Origin: Oscillospiraceae bacterium
GTDB lineage: Bacteria > Bacillota > Clostridia > Oscillospirales > Acutalibacteraceae
Assembly (NCBI GenBank): GCA_902792905.1
Contig: CADBBH010000001.1
Coordinates: 62,001 to 126,000 of the forward strand
DNA length: 64,000 nt
Direction of reading: 5' to 3'
Shown here piece by piece: positions 51,074-59,868 of the stretch. The notes beneath the pieces were generated by a model. That model was not told the DNA's origin, did no database searches, and saw only the letters and a program-made list of their open reading frames with translations. The position numbers and the translations under genes are program-made. Positions within the stretch are counted from its first letter, which is position 1; the number at the start of each line of letters is the position of its first letter.

Positions 51074-52672
51074 ATGAGAGTGATGTTCATAGGCGCAAAT
51101 CACGAGGTTACAGGCTCCTGCACCCTCATTGAGGCATGCGGCAAAAGGATTCTTGTTGACTGCGGAATGGAACAGGGTCCTGACATCTATGAAAACTGCG
51201 ATTTACCAGTGGTTCCCGGCGAAATCGACACAATCTGCCTTACACACGCGCACATCGACCATTCCGGCAAAATTCCCAATATGGTCGCTAACGGTTACAG
51301 CGGAAAGATTCATATGACCGAGGCAACAGGTAAACTGTGCTCGATTATGCTCCGCGATTCAGCGCATATTCAGGAATTTGAGGCGCAGTGGCGCAACAGA
51401 AAGGCAAAACGGAGCGGCGAGGAACAGTATTCCCCTCTGTATACTCCTGAGGATGTTGAAAAAACTGTCCACCTTTTTGTCACTCATAACTATGAGGATA
51501 CCATTAAGCTTTTTGACGGAATTAAAATAAGCTTCTTTGATGCCGGGCATCTGCTCGGCTCATCGAACATTCTCTTTGAAATCACCGAGGATGGCGTAAC
51601 AAAGACTATTCTTTTTTCCGGCGATCTCGGAAACCTCAACAGACCGCTGATAAAGAACCCGCAGACTCCCCCGCATTCCGACTATGTGGTGTGCGAGTCA
51701 ACTTACGGTGACAGGGTTCACGGCAAAGCGCCGGACTATGCCGGCCAACTCGCGCAGGTGATTTCGCAGACGCTGCCGGGCGGCGGAAATCTTGTTATTC
51801 CAGCTTTCGCGGTCGGCAGGACTCAGGAACTGCTCTATTTAATCAGGGTAATCAAAGAGAAGAATCTCTGCCCCGACTGCGGCAATTTTCCGGTATACGT
51901 CGATTCGCCCCTCGCCATTGAAGCGACAAATATCTATTCATCCGAGGTCGCGGAATACTTTGACGATGAGACTGTTTCTCTGCTTGAGAAGGGTATAAAT
52001 CCCATTTCATTCCCGAATTTGAGAGTCGCCGTTTCCAGCGAGGAATCGACCGCCATAAACAGCAATCCGGAGCCGAAGGTAATCATTTCCGCTTCAGGTA
52101 TGTGCGAAGCAGGCAGGATAAGACACCATCTTAAACATAATCTCTGGCGCAGGGAATGCGCAGTACTCTTCTGCGGATACCAGTGCGAAGGCACTCTGGG
52201 CAGGCGTCTGATTGACGGTGCGGCAATGGTGAAGCTCTTCGGCGACAATATCACAGTAAGAGCGAAGATTTATAATCTGAACGGTTTCTCAGGTCACGCG
52301 GACAGAAACATGCTGCTTCAATGGCTCAGGGAAGTCAACGCTAAGCAAATATTCATCAATCACGGTGAGGACGCAGTTTCAACCGATTTCGCCCTTGCCT
52401 GCGAAGAGGAACTCAACACACCCGCACTTGCGCCCTACAGCGGCGATGTCTATGACCTCGTGAGCGGCGAATGCGTTGAAAAAGCGAGAATTATCCGCGC
52501 TGAAGGCAAAAAAGATTTCGCAACCAAGAGGGCGAGGGATGTATTCGAGCGCCTGCTCTCAGCGGCTGCTCGCCTTAGAAGAGTTGCTGAATCGCTCAAG
52601 GGAAGCTCCAATAAGGAACTCGCGAAATTCACCGACCAGATAAACAATCTCTGTGACAAATATGAAAAGTAA
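51074..52672 (+). CDS. Metallo-beta-lactamase/beta-CASP RNA-processing nuclease-like protein
   Basis: The zinc motif LTHAHIDHSGK (about 56-66) and downstream DAGHLLGS define the metallo-beta-lactamase fold. The beta-CASP insert shows GGGNLVIPAFAVGRTQELLYL, SASGMCEAGRIRHHL and GFSGHADRNMLLQWL, the CPSF73/RNase-type pattern. The last 60 residues are an added helical tail. Such proteins cut RNA; the KH domain of archaeal homologues is absent. At 532 residues it is typical of the bacterial YSH1-like group. It ends 9 nt before the GNAT-like gene. Confidence 0.92.
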   Translation: MRVMFIGANHEVTGSCTLIEACGKRILVDCGMEQGPDIYENCDLPVVPGEIDTICLTHAHIDHSGKIPNMVANGYSGKIHMTEATGKLCSIMLRDSAHIQEFEAQWRNRKAKRSGEEQYSPLYTPEDVEKTVHLFVTHNYEDTIKLFDGIKISFFDAGHLLGSSNILFEITEDGVTKTILFSGDLGNLNRPLIKNPQTPPHSDYVVCESTYGDRVHGKAPDYAGQLAQVISQTLPGGGNLVIPAFAVGRTQELLYLIRVIKEKNLCPDCGNFPVYVDSPLAIEATNIYSSEVAEYFDDETVSLLEKGINPISFPNLRVAVSSEESTAINSNPEPKVIISASGMCEAGRIRHHLKHNLWRRECAVLFCGYQCEGTLGRRLIDGAAMVKLFGDNITVRAKIYNLNGFSGHADRNMLLQWLREVNAKQIFINHGEDAVSTDFALACEEELNTPALAPYSGDVYDLVSGECVEKARIIRAEGKKDFATKRARDVFERLLSAAARLRRVAESLKGSSNKELAKFTDQINNLCDKYEK

Positions 52673-52681
52673 GGTAATACT

Positions 52682-53596
52682 ATGATATATTTATCAGAAC
52701 ACTTCAAAGAAATAGAGAGAAGAACCGGATTCCCCGATGAAGCGGTGCCCATTCTTGAAGCGGCCGCCGCCCGCCTTGATAACGAAAAGAAATTCGGTGC
52801 GGAATTCGAAAAAATCAGACGCGGATATATGTATGGCAAAGGGCGGTTGAGCAAATCAACGGATAAGCTTGAAAAACTCGCCGAAAAATACGGAATTCAC
52901 ACATATACTCTCGAATTTGTGTTTATTATGGTCTGCTGTGAGCTTCTTCATAAGCGGTATATCAAAGCGGGCATCAGTGAGGAACTGTTCTGGGACGGTG
53001 TGGCCGATCTCAAATACAAGCTTGTTGAGTGTATGGAATGCGAGCACGTTGTCGGCACATTCGTCTCCGGGTGGAATGACGGATTTCTCAGAATGAACAG
53101 ATTTGCTCTCGGCAGATTTCAGTATGAATACGGCAAATTCGGAATGAATTACACTTCAAGGACCGGAGTAAAAATCAAAAAAGGTCAGGACTGTCTGAAC
53201 TTTCATATTCCTTCATCGGGCGTTCCGCTGACAGACGAGATCAGGGAAGATTCATACAAAAAGGCCTATGAGTTTTTTAAAGATATCAGAACGCCTGAAG
53301 GTTATCTGATTCTGAACTGCGGCTCGTGGCTTCTCTTCCCGAAACACGAAAAATACCTTGACCCGAATTCGAATATAATGAAATTTTATAGAGAATTTGA
53401 AATATACGAATGGAAGGAAAAAGATGAATTCAACGATGACTGGCGCATCTGGGGGCATTATTCCGACCTGCCTCTTGAGGAGCGCCCCGCGGATACGAAG
53501 CTTCGCGCCGCATACAAAAAATGGATGATGGCAGGCAACAAGACCGGTTACGGCTGCGGAATAATCATCCTTAAAGACGGCAAACCGATGAAATAA
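52682..53596 (+). CDS. GNAT-like acyltransferase domain protein (probable)
   Basis: At 304 residues, this soluble protein has a helical N-terminal half with GKGRLSKSTDKLEKLAEKYG and ELFWDGVADLKYKL and a C-terminal half with GRFQYEYGKF, NFHIPSSGVPLTDE and PEGYLILNCGSWLLFPKHE. I recall this pattern from clostridial proteins assigned to paired N-terminal and C-terminal GNAT-like domains (DUF5596-type acyltransferases). No specific substrate is known. It follows the nuclease gene by 9 nt, and its stop codon overlaps a possible clpB promoter. Confidence 0.75.
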   Translation: MIYLSEHFKEIERRTGFPDEAVPILEAAAARLDNEKKFGAEFEKIRRGYMYGKGRLSKSTDKLEKLAEKYGIHTYTLEFVFIMVCCELLHKRYIKAGISEELFWDGVADLKYKLVECMECEHVVGTFVSGWNDGFLRMNRFALGRFQYEYGKFGMNYTSRTGVKIKKGQDCLNFHIPSSGVPLTDEIREDSYKKAYEFFKDIRTPEGYLILNCGSWLLFPKHEKYLDPNSNIMKFYREFEIYEWKEKDEFNDDWRIWGHYSDLPLEERPADTKLRAAYKKWMMAGNKTGYGCGIIILKDGKPMK

Positions 53597-53599
53597 ATT
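53571..53599 (+). promoter_or_regulatory. Possible clpB promoter just before CIRCE
   Basis: TTAAAG (53571-53576), 17-nt spacer, TAAATT (53594-53599). Both boxes are weak, but the predicted start near 53606 coincides with the first base of CIRCE. A second possible promoter is the TATGAT/TATACT area near 53684-53697. Confidence 0.35.
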
Positions 53600-53606
53600 A
53601 CTGCCT

Positions 53607-53633
53607 TTAGCACTCCAATTGTTGGAGTGCTAA
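53607..53633 (+). promoter_or_regulatory. CIRCE operator (HrcA binding site)
   Basis: TTAGCACTC (53607-53615), 9-nt spacer, GAGTGCTAA (53625-53633): an exact match to the CIRCE consensus bound by the heat-shock repressor HrcA. It lies 107 nt before the clpB ATG. Confidence 0.97.
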
Positions 53634-53740
53634 TTATTTACAATTTGTTCACGATTCCTCTGCTTTTTATTCACAGCAATAAGATATGATTATACTGAAT
53701 TACAGAGAAAAAACAAACTCAGACAAAGGGGGATAAGATT

Positions 53741-56326
53741 ATGAACGCGGAAAAATTCACCAAAAAGAGCATTGAGGCGATACAGTCCGCTCAGAGTATC
53801 GCTGCGGAACACGGCAACCAACAGATTGAGCAGATTCACCTTCTCTATGCGCTGATGAGCGCAGACGGCGGGCTTGTGCCCTCGCTTATTCAGAGCATGG
53901 GAATCAGCGCCCCTGCCCTTCTCAGCACACTTCAGACAAAAATTGATTCTCTGCCGAAGGTAAGCGGAGCAGATTCATATTTCTCGCAGTCAGCTGTCTC
54001 TGTGCTTGATGAGGCGGAAAAAGCCGCCGCTTCTATGAAGGACGACTACATTTCAGTTGAGCACATAATGCTCGGCCTCATCCGCAGGGCTGACCCGGAT
54101 ATGAAAAACCTGCTCAGGAGCACCGGAATTGACGAGAACAAATTCCTCTCCGCTCTTAAAAATGTCAGGGGCTCGGGCTCAGTCAAGAGCGACAATCCCG
54201 AGGACACCTATGACTCGCTCAAAAAATACGGCAGAGACCTTACGGAGATGGCTAGGCAACAGAAGCTTGACCCGGTTATCGGCAGAGATGAAGAGATAAG
54301 AAATGTTATCAGGATTCTCTCGAGAAAGACCAAAAACAATCCCTGCCTTATCGGTGAGCCCGGTGTCGGCAAAACGGCCATAGCAGAGGGACTGGCCCAG
54401 AGAATTATAAAAGGTGATGTTCCCGAGAGACTGAAGGACCGGACCCTCTTTTCGCTCGACATGGGCTCGCTTGTCGCGGGCGCTAAATACAGGGGCGAAT
54501 TTGAGGAGAGACTCAAAGCGGTTCTAACCGAAATTCAGAAGAGCGACGGCAAGATTATTCTTTTCATAGATGAACTTCATCTGATAGTCGGCGCAGGCAA
54601 AACGGACGGCGCGATGGACGCAGGCAATATCCTCAAGCCCATGCTTGCAAGAGGCGAACTTCACTGCATCGGTGCTACCACTCTCAACGAATACAGGCAG
54701 TATATTGAGAAAGATGCCGCTCTTGAGAGAAGATTCCAGCCCGTTATGATTGACGAGCCAACGGTTGAAGATACGATTTCAATTCTCAGAGGTCTCAAGG
54801 AGAGATATGAAGTTTATCACGGCGTCAAAATTCAGGACAGTGCTCTGATTGCCGCCGCCACACTCTCCGATAGATATATAAGCGACAGGTTCCTGCCCGA
54901 CAAGGCAATCGATCTCGTGGATGAAGCGTGCGCTACGATAAAGACCGAAATCGACTCAATGCCGAGCGAACTTGACGAGATTTCTCATAAGATAATGCAA
55001 CTCGAAATTGAAGAAGAGGCGCTCAAGAAAGAAACAGATAAAATATCTGTTGATCACCTTACTCAAATAAGGGAAGAACTTGCACAGTTACACGATGAAT
55101 TCAATTCGCTCAAAGCAAAATGGGAAAACGAAAAGAAATCAATCGGCAGAGTCAGGGAACTGCGCAGCGAAATTGAAAACATTAACGCGCAGATAGAAAA
55201 GGCGCAAAACGACTACAATCTTGAAAAACTCGCGCAGCTCAAATACGGAAAACTCCCCGAACTGCAAAAACAGCTCGGAGATGAGGAAAAGAACGCCGAA
55301 GGCGGCGCGGATTCAATTCTCAGAGATAAAGTTACCGATGAGGAAATAGCGAAAATCGTTTCCCGCTGGAGCGGAGTTCCCGTTTCAAAACTTATTGAGA
55401 GTGAAAGAGATAAACTGCTCCACCTTGACGGAATTCTTCATAAGAGAGTAATAGGCCAGGACGAGGCCGTGCAAAAGGTCTGCGAGGCGATTCTGCGCTC
55501 GAGAGCGGGCATCAAGGATCCCGGAAAGCCGATAGGCTCGTTCCTTTTCCTCGGCCCGACCGGCGTCGGCAAAACAGAACTCGCGAAAGCGCTGGCTCAG
55601 GCGCTCTTCGATGATGAACACAATATGGTCAGAATCGATATGAGCGAATATATGGAGAAATTCTCCGTTTCACGTCTTATCGGAGCGCCTCCGGGATATG
55701 TCGGCTATGACGAGGGCGGCCAGCTGACAGAAGCGGTCCGCAGAAGGCCGTACAGCGTTGTGCTCTTTGATGAAATAGAGAAGGCGCATCCAGATGTTTT
55801 CAACGTTCTTCTGCAGGTGCTTGATGACGGCAGAATCACGGATTCACAGGGCAGAACGGTCGATTTCAAGAATACGATTATAATAATGACCTCGAATCTC
55901 GGCTCGGATATCATACTCGACGGAATTGAAAACGGAGAAATCAGTGAAGGGGCGAGAGAGCAGATTTCAATGCTGCTCAAGAATTCGTTCAGGCCCGAAT
56001 TTCTGAACAGAATCGATGAGACCGTATTCTATAAACCGCTTACGAGAGAGAATATTGACGGCATAATCGATCTGCTTATAGAATCGCTGAGAAAACGCCT
56101 TGAAGATAAGCAACTCGGCCTTGAAATCACACCCGAAGCAAAGAAATACATTGCCGATGAGGGTTATGATCCCGTTTACGGCGCAAGACCGCTCAAAAGA
56201 TTCCTGCAGTCACGCGTTGAAACCCTGGCGGCGAAGCTGATTATCGCGGACGACCCCGCCCCGGGCTCGGTCCTTGTCATTGATTATGACGGGAACGGAC
56301 TGACAGGCAGAGAAGTAAAGCAATAA
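53741..56326 (+). CDS. clpB: ATP-dependent disaggregase ClpB
   Basis: ClpB works with DnaK to pull proteins out of aggregates. It has the two-repeat N domain (about 1-145), ATPase 1 with Walker A GEPGVGKT (205-212), a coiled-coil middle domain (about 405-525) of the long ClpB type rather than ClpC, and ATPase 2 with Walker A GPTGVGKT (605-612). The pore loop 1 KYRGEFEERL and pore loop 2 GYVGYDEGG are present. At 861 residues it is full length. It sits alone behind a CIRCE element with AAGGGGG before the ATG, so HrcA control is expected. Confidence 0.97.
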   Translation: MNAEKFTKKSIEAIQSAQSIAAEHGNQQIEQIHLLYALMSADGGLVPSLIQSMGISAPALLSTLQTKIDSLPKVSGADSYFSQSAVSVLDEAEKAAASMKDDYISVEHIMLGLIRRADPDMKNLLRSTGIDENKFLSALKNVRGSGSVKSDNPEDTYDSLKKYGRDLTEMARQQKLDPVIGRDEEIRNVIRILSRKTKNNPCLIGEPGVGKTAIAEGLAQRIIKGDVPERLKDRTLFSLDMGSLVAGAKYRGEFEERLKAVLTEIQKSDGKIILFIDELHLIVGAGKTDGAMDAGNILKPMLARGELHCIGATTLNEYRQYIEKDAALERRFQPVMIDEPTVEDTISILRGLKERYEVYHGVKIQDSALIAAATLSDRYISDRFLPDKAIDLVDEACATIKTEIDSMPSELDEISHKIMQLEIEEEALKKETDKISVDHLTQIREELAQLHDEFNSLKAKWENEKKSIGRVRELRSEIENINAQIEKAQNDYNLEKLAQLKYGKLPELQKQLGDEEKNAEGGADSILRDKVTDEEIAKIVSRWSGVPVSKLIESERDKLLHLDGILHKRVIGQDEAVQKVCEAILRSRAGIKDPGKPIGSFLFLGPTGVGKTELAKALAQALFDDEHNMVRIDMSEYMEKFSVSRLIGAPPGYVGYDEGGQLTEAVRRRPYSVVLFDEIEKAHPDVFNVLLQVLDDGRITDSQGRTVDFKNTIIIMTSNLGSDIILDGIENGEISEGAREQISMLLKNSFRPEFLNRIDETVFYKPLTRENIDGIIDLLIESLRKRLEDKQLGLEITPEAKKYIADEGYDPVYGARPLKRFLQSRVETLAAKLIIADDPAPGSVLVIDYDGNGLTGREVKQ

Positions 56327-56344
56327 ACAACAGGCATTAGAAAA

Positions 56345-56376
56345 CCCCTGCGGTTGACAGACCGCAGGGGAATTTT
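56345..56376. terminator. clpB terminator
   Basis: CCCCTGCGGT (56345-56354) / ACCGCAGGGG (56361-56370), perfect 10-bp stem with a 6-nt loop, then AATTTTT; flanked by A residues on the other side, so it probably serves the convergent GH16 gene too. Confidence 0.9.
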
Positions 56377-56380
56377 TATA

Positions 56381-57289
56381 TTATTTCTGATAAATCCTTA
56401 CATAATCAACAGTAAACTGCGATGAGAAATCTTTCGCAAGGGAAATTTTTTCGGGAATTTCGAGCGAAACGATTACGCTCTCTTCGACCTGCGAAACGCC
56501 GCTCCCGAAGGAAGAACGCGCCGTCTCGACGCCGTTGATATAAAATATATATTCATCCTCGGTCCATTCCAGACCGTAGGTATTGTATTCGGTATAAATA
56601 TTATCCGCCTTGAAAATGCCCAGCATCCTCGAATCGATATGCTCTTTATCATCGTCAAGGCCGTTGCAGTGGATGGTCTGAGTGACGGAATTATAGAGGG
56701 GTGAGCCCTTCTTATTACCGTAAGGCGCTTCAAATATATCTAGCTCGGAACCGCCCGGTCCGCCTTTTGAGACATCGTGATTATAGGGGTTGTCCGCCTG
56801 AATCCAGAAGGCGCTCCAGAAATCTCCGCCGTCATTGCACTTGCATTTTATCTCAAAGTAGCCGCTGCAGTATTTCTGCCTGAGGGAAATCATCCCCGCA
56901 TACCAGCCGGGTCCGAATTCACCGTTTTCAAGATATTCGGCAGTCATAATGAGATTTCCGTCTTCAACCCTGACCTGCGAAGCGGCATTAAAGCCGTTTC
57001 GCCTGGTCCCGGACGCGCGGTAAAACCAGTTGTCCTCATTGAGGGAATCGCCCTCGAATTCATCCTCGAAAACGAGCGAGTAGCCCTCGAGACTGAGTTC
57101 GCTTCCCGCAGGAGTCAGTGGCATATCAAACAGCACACTGCCGAACATTTCAAAAAATGCGACGATTACGGCAACGAGCTTTTTGAAAGAAAAGCCTCCC
57201 GCGAATGCGGATGAAAATATTTCGCCTATCCTGTAAACCGCGTTTTCCTGCCTCCAGGCAAGGTGGAGAAGTTCAAACAGTTTTTCCAT
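56381..57289 (-). CDS. Glycoside hydrolase family 16 protein
   Basis: The GH16 catalytic motif ExDxxE reads ELDIFE, with Glu182, Asp184 and Glu187, in the context GGSELDIFEAPYG. The jelly-roll start YSLVFEDEFEGDSLNEDNWFY and the closing FTVDYVRIYQK are also typical. The first 60 residues are unusual for a secreted enzyme: a helix-like amphipathic part followed by one hydrophobic stretch (about 37-55), likely a membrane anchor. GH16 enzymes cut beta-1,3/1,4-glucans or galactans. It is the last gene of a long minus-strand operon, 24 nt after the previous gene. Confidence 0.92.
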   Translation of the reverse strand: MEKLFELLHLAWRQENAVYRIGEIFSSAFAGGFSFKKLVAVIVAFFEMFGSVLFDMPLTPAGSELSLEGYSLVFEDEFEGDSLNEDNWFYRASGTRRNGFNAASQVRVEDGNLIMTAEYLENGEFGPGWYAGMISLRQKYCSGYFEIKCKCNDGGDFWSAFWIQADNPYNHDVSKGGPGGSELDIFEAPYGNKKGSPLYNSVTQTIHCNGLDDDKEHIDSRMLGIFKADNIYTEYNTYGLEWTEDEYIFYINGVETARSSFGSGVSQVEESVIVSLEIPEKISLAKDFSSQFTVDYVRIYQK

Positions 57290-57313
57290 ATAAATTCCTC
57301 AATTCATTTTAAT

Positions 57314-57823
57314 TCAACTGTTCATTCTTAAACGGTATATTTCACTCAACCAGTCCGGAAAACCGGCGAGCCTTCCTTCAAATAACTGCAAAGACCGCTT
57401 GCCGCTCCTTCTGTCGATCAGGGCAAACATTGCAATTAACGGGTTTTCGCTCCCAAGGCTGGCACTTATCGGCTGATTGCGGTATTTCCCAAGTGCATCG
57501 GCGAATTCTTCATCGGTGTATTCATCGCGCTCTGTCGCCGGTATCTCCGCGAGCAGGCTGTGAAAACCTTCCCAGTATTCAAGGCGGCCTTTCGGATTAT
57601 TGTTTTCTTTTAGATTCTTCTTTATAAAATAAGAATTAACCGTCTCCCAGGAAAACTGCTTAAATAGTTTTTTATCAATATATATTTCGAACAGACCGCA
57701 TCCGTCCATGTTCGGATATGTGGTGCGGTTATATCTCACCCTGCCTTTGAGAGCAGGAGAAAGCATTTCCTCTTCGAGATACTTTCTCACCGCGCTCCAC
57801 GAACCTGACGCTCTTGCTGCCAT
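57314..57823 (-). CDS. Conserved hypothetical protein (SF0329-like)
   Basis: The 169-residue soluble protein opens with SGSWSAVRKYLEEEMLSPALKGRVRYNRTTYP and has GLFEIYIDKK and ALGKYRNQPISASL further on. The opening resembles a small family I recall as SF0329, of unknown function; that match is from memory and moderate. There is no signal peptide or membrane helix. It follows the 111-aa gene by 2 nt and precedes the GH16 gene. Confidence 0.75.
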   Translation of the reverse strand: MAARASGSWSAVRKYLEEEMLSPALKGRVRYNRTTYPNMDGCGLFEIYIDKKLFKQFSWETVNSYFIKKNLKENNNPKGRLEYWEGFHSLLAEIPATERDEYTDEEFADALGKYRNQPISASLGSENPLIAMFALIDRRSGKRSLQLFEGRLAGFPDWLSEIYRLRMNS

Positions 57824-57825
57824 CT

Positions 57826-58161
57826 TTACTGCTCCTTTAAGGTATCACTGATGAATTTAATCTGCGCCGGCGTTTTTGTCACCATGACGGATTCCTGATT
57901 GAAAAAAGCACACAAATCGGATGCTATATCGTCAACCTTGCTCTCTTCGACATCCATGAGCATCAGAGCGAGCGTATTCTCTTCCACATAGGAGCCGTCG
58001 GCGTGGAAGTAGCCGCCGTTTATAAAGCTGACGGAAAAGGCCACCTGATAGTTGTAGCAGACCTTTTTCAGAAGGGAGACATATTTTTCGGTCAGCAGCT
58101 TCTGCTCATGCGTATCTGAATCATTGAGACCGACATAAATTGTCCATTGTTGAGTTTCCAT
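57826..58161 (-). CDS. Hypothetical protein (111 aa)
   Basis: The small alpha/beta protein starts METQQWTIYVGLNDSDTHEQ and alternates short strands and helices in a way that suggests a ferredoxin-like fold (strands at TIYVGLN, AFSVSFINGGYF and TLALMLMDV). I do not recognise the family; a distant relation to DUF3574 is possible. I start it at ATG 58161, with GAGG 6 nt upstream, just after the PHP gene stop. It is translationally linked to both neighbours. Confidence 0.75.
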   Translation of the reverse strand: METQQWTIYVGLNDSDTHEQKLLTEKYVSLLKKVCYNYQVAFSVSFINGGYFHADGSYVEENTLALMLMDVEESKVDDIASDLCAFFNQESVMVTKTPAQIKFISDTLKEQ

Positions 58162-58162
58162 T

Positions 58163-58843
58163 TCAGTCCTCATTTATTATTGTTTCAAAGTTTTCGCTTT
58201 TGAGAATTCTGATAAGGTCGTCATTTGACGAGATTTTTTCGTCAGTCAGTATGCCCGAGAATCTTTCGTGAGTTCTGCGGTGAAAATCCGTGCCTGAGGT
58301 GCGGATACCGAGCTTATGCTTTTCCGCCCATCTTACTGCGTTTGCGTTATTCTCCGCGCTCTCCTTGCTGTTATATATCTCGCAGCCGTCAATGTATCTG
58401 ACGGCGGGCATAAGCGGATTCATTCTGTAAGGGTGAGGTGCGATTACAAGCATACCGTTTGCCTTCGCGATTTTTGAGAACCTGCGCGCATATTTGAAAA
58501 GCAGATTTCCGCTTTTTTCAATGAATTCCTCGGTGACTCCGTAAACCAGATAGTCTATCGCCGAATTCCAGCCGCGAAGCTCCATGCCGAGCAGAACGGT
58601 GAAGTCATCCCCGGCGGACTCTTTTGCCTTGCGGTAGCCGCGCAGGAATTTTTCAGCCATGTATCTGAATTTGAAAATTTTGAATTCTCTGAAAGTCATC
58701 TGGGAATAGTGATCGGTAATCACAACTCCGTCATAGCCCTTTGATTTATAAATTTCAACAAGTTCGTCAGCCGGCACTCTTCCGCACCGGCTCGTCTCAT
58801 CGGTATGACAGTGAATTTCGTATTTATATTTGCCGTTTTCCAT
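58163..58843 (-). CDS. PHP domain phosphoesterase-like protein
   Basis: The polymerase-and-histidinol-phosphatase metal motifs are in order: EIHCHTDETSRCG (residues 9-21), VVITDHYS (about 43-50), GMELRG, APHPYRMNP and GTDFHRRTHE near the end. Such proteins hydrolyse phosphoesters with a trinuclear metal site, for example phosphosugars or nucleotides; the substrate is unknown. The ATG overlaps the rfbB stop (TAATG), so the true start is 58843 and not an upstream extension. Length is 226 residues. Confidence 0.9.
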   Translation of the reverse strand: MENGKYKYEIHCHTDETSRCGRVPADELVEIYKSKGYDGVVITDHYSQMTFREFKIFKFRYMAEKFLRGYRKAKESAGDDFTVLLGMELRGWNSAIDYLVYGVTEEFIEKSGNLLFKYARRFSKIAKANGMLVIAPHPYRMNPLMPAVRYIDGCEIYNSKESAENNANAVRWAEKHKLGIRTSGTDFHRRTHERFSGILTDEKISSNDDLIRILKSENFETIINED

Positions 58844-59868
58844 TAAAGTATGAACCTTTTTCCTTCTGATTCGTTGTACTTCGCATATGCGCCGGATTTT
58901 ATATCGTCCATCCAGTCTCTGTTGTCGAGATACCATTTAACTGTATATTCTATGCCGTTTTCAAACTTTGTTTCGGGAAGCCAGCCGAGCTCCGAATGTA
59001 TTTTTGAAGGATCTATAGCATAGCGGCGGTCATGCCCCGCTCTGTCCGTCACAAAGGTAATCAGACTCTCGCTTTTGCCGAGCATCGCCAGAATGATTTT
59101 TACGACATCAATATTTCTCTTCTCGTTGTGCCCGCCGATATTATATACCTCGCCTTCTCTGCCCGAGTGAATAATCATATCAATTGCCCGGCAATGATCC
59201 TCAACATAAAGCCAGTCACGTACATTAAGGCCGTTGCCGTAAACGGGAAGGGGATCGTCAGCGAGTGCTTTCTGAATCATAAGAGGAATAAGCTTTTCGG
59301 GAAACTGATATGCACCGTAGTTATTCGAGCATCTCGAAACGGTAACGGGCAGGCCGTAGGTTCTGAAATATGCGAGAGTGAGCAGATCCGCTGACGCTTT
59401 TGAGGAGGAATAGGGGCTCGAGGTATGAAGCGGAGTCTCCTCGGTAAAAAATAAATCCGGCCTGTCGAGAGGCAGATCGCCGTAAACCTCGTCGGTGGAA
59501 ACCTGATGAAAACGCTTCACGCCGTATTTCTTCGAAGCGTCAAGCAAAGCGGCGGTGCCCATAATATTTGTTTCAAGGAATACAAAAGGATTGGCGATTG
59601 AGCGGTCAACATGGCTCTCGGCCGCGAAATTGATAACAATATCGAATTTCTCTTTCGAGAAGAGAGCGTCAACGAGCTCTCTGTCCGAAATACTGCCCCT
59701 GACGAATCTGAAATTCTTATGAACCAGGGCGCCGGTGAGATTTTTCAAATTGCCGGCATATGTAAGAGAGTCGAGGCAGACATATTCATATTCCGGATGA
59801 ACGGCAAGCATATAATTGACAAAGCCGGTGCCGATGAAACCTGCGCCGCCGGTAATCAGAATTTTCAT
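58843..59868 (-). CDS. rfbB: dTDP-glucose 4,6-dehydratase
   Basis: The extended short-chain dehydrogenase fold opens with GGAGFIGTGF (residues 7-16), then SHVDRS, the TDEVYGDL active-site strand, and YSSSKASADLL with the catalytic Tyr and Lys. CSNNYG and YGNGLNVRDWLYVEDHCRAI near the middle are specific for the dTDP-glucose enzyme. It commits dTDP-glucose to deoxysugars such as rhamnose. The partner genes rfbA, rfbC and rfbD are not in this window. It overlaps the exonuclease gene by 4 nt and the PHP gene by 1 nt. Confidence 0.95.
   Translation of the reverse strand: MKILITGGAGFIGTGFVNYMLAVHPEYEYVCLDSLTYAGNLKNLTGALVHKNFRFVRGSISDRELVDALFSKEKFDIVINFAAESHVDRSIANPFVFLETNIMGTAALLDASKKYGVKRFHQVSTDEVYGDLPLDRPDLFFTEETPLHTSSPYSSSKASADLLTLAYFRTYGLPVTVSRCSNNYGAYQFPEKLIPLMIQKALADDPLPVYGNGLNVRDWLYVEDHCRAIDMIIHSGREGEVYNIGGHNEKRNIDVVKIILAMLGKSESLITFVTDRAGHDRRYAIDPSKIHSELGWLPETKFENGIEYTVKWYLDNRDWMDDIKSGAYAKYNESEGKRFIL

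Noticed and set aside
53607-53633. Inverted repeat after the GNAT-like gene read as a terminator
   Set aside because: It matches CIRCE exactly and lacks a T run after the repeat.
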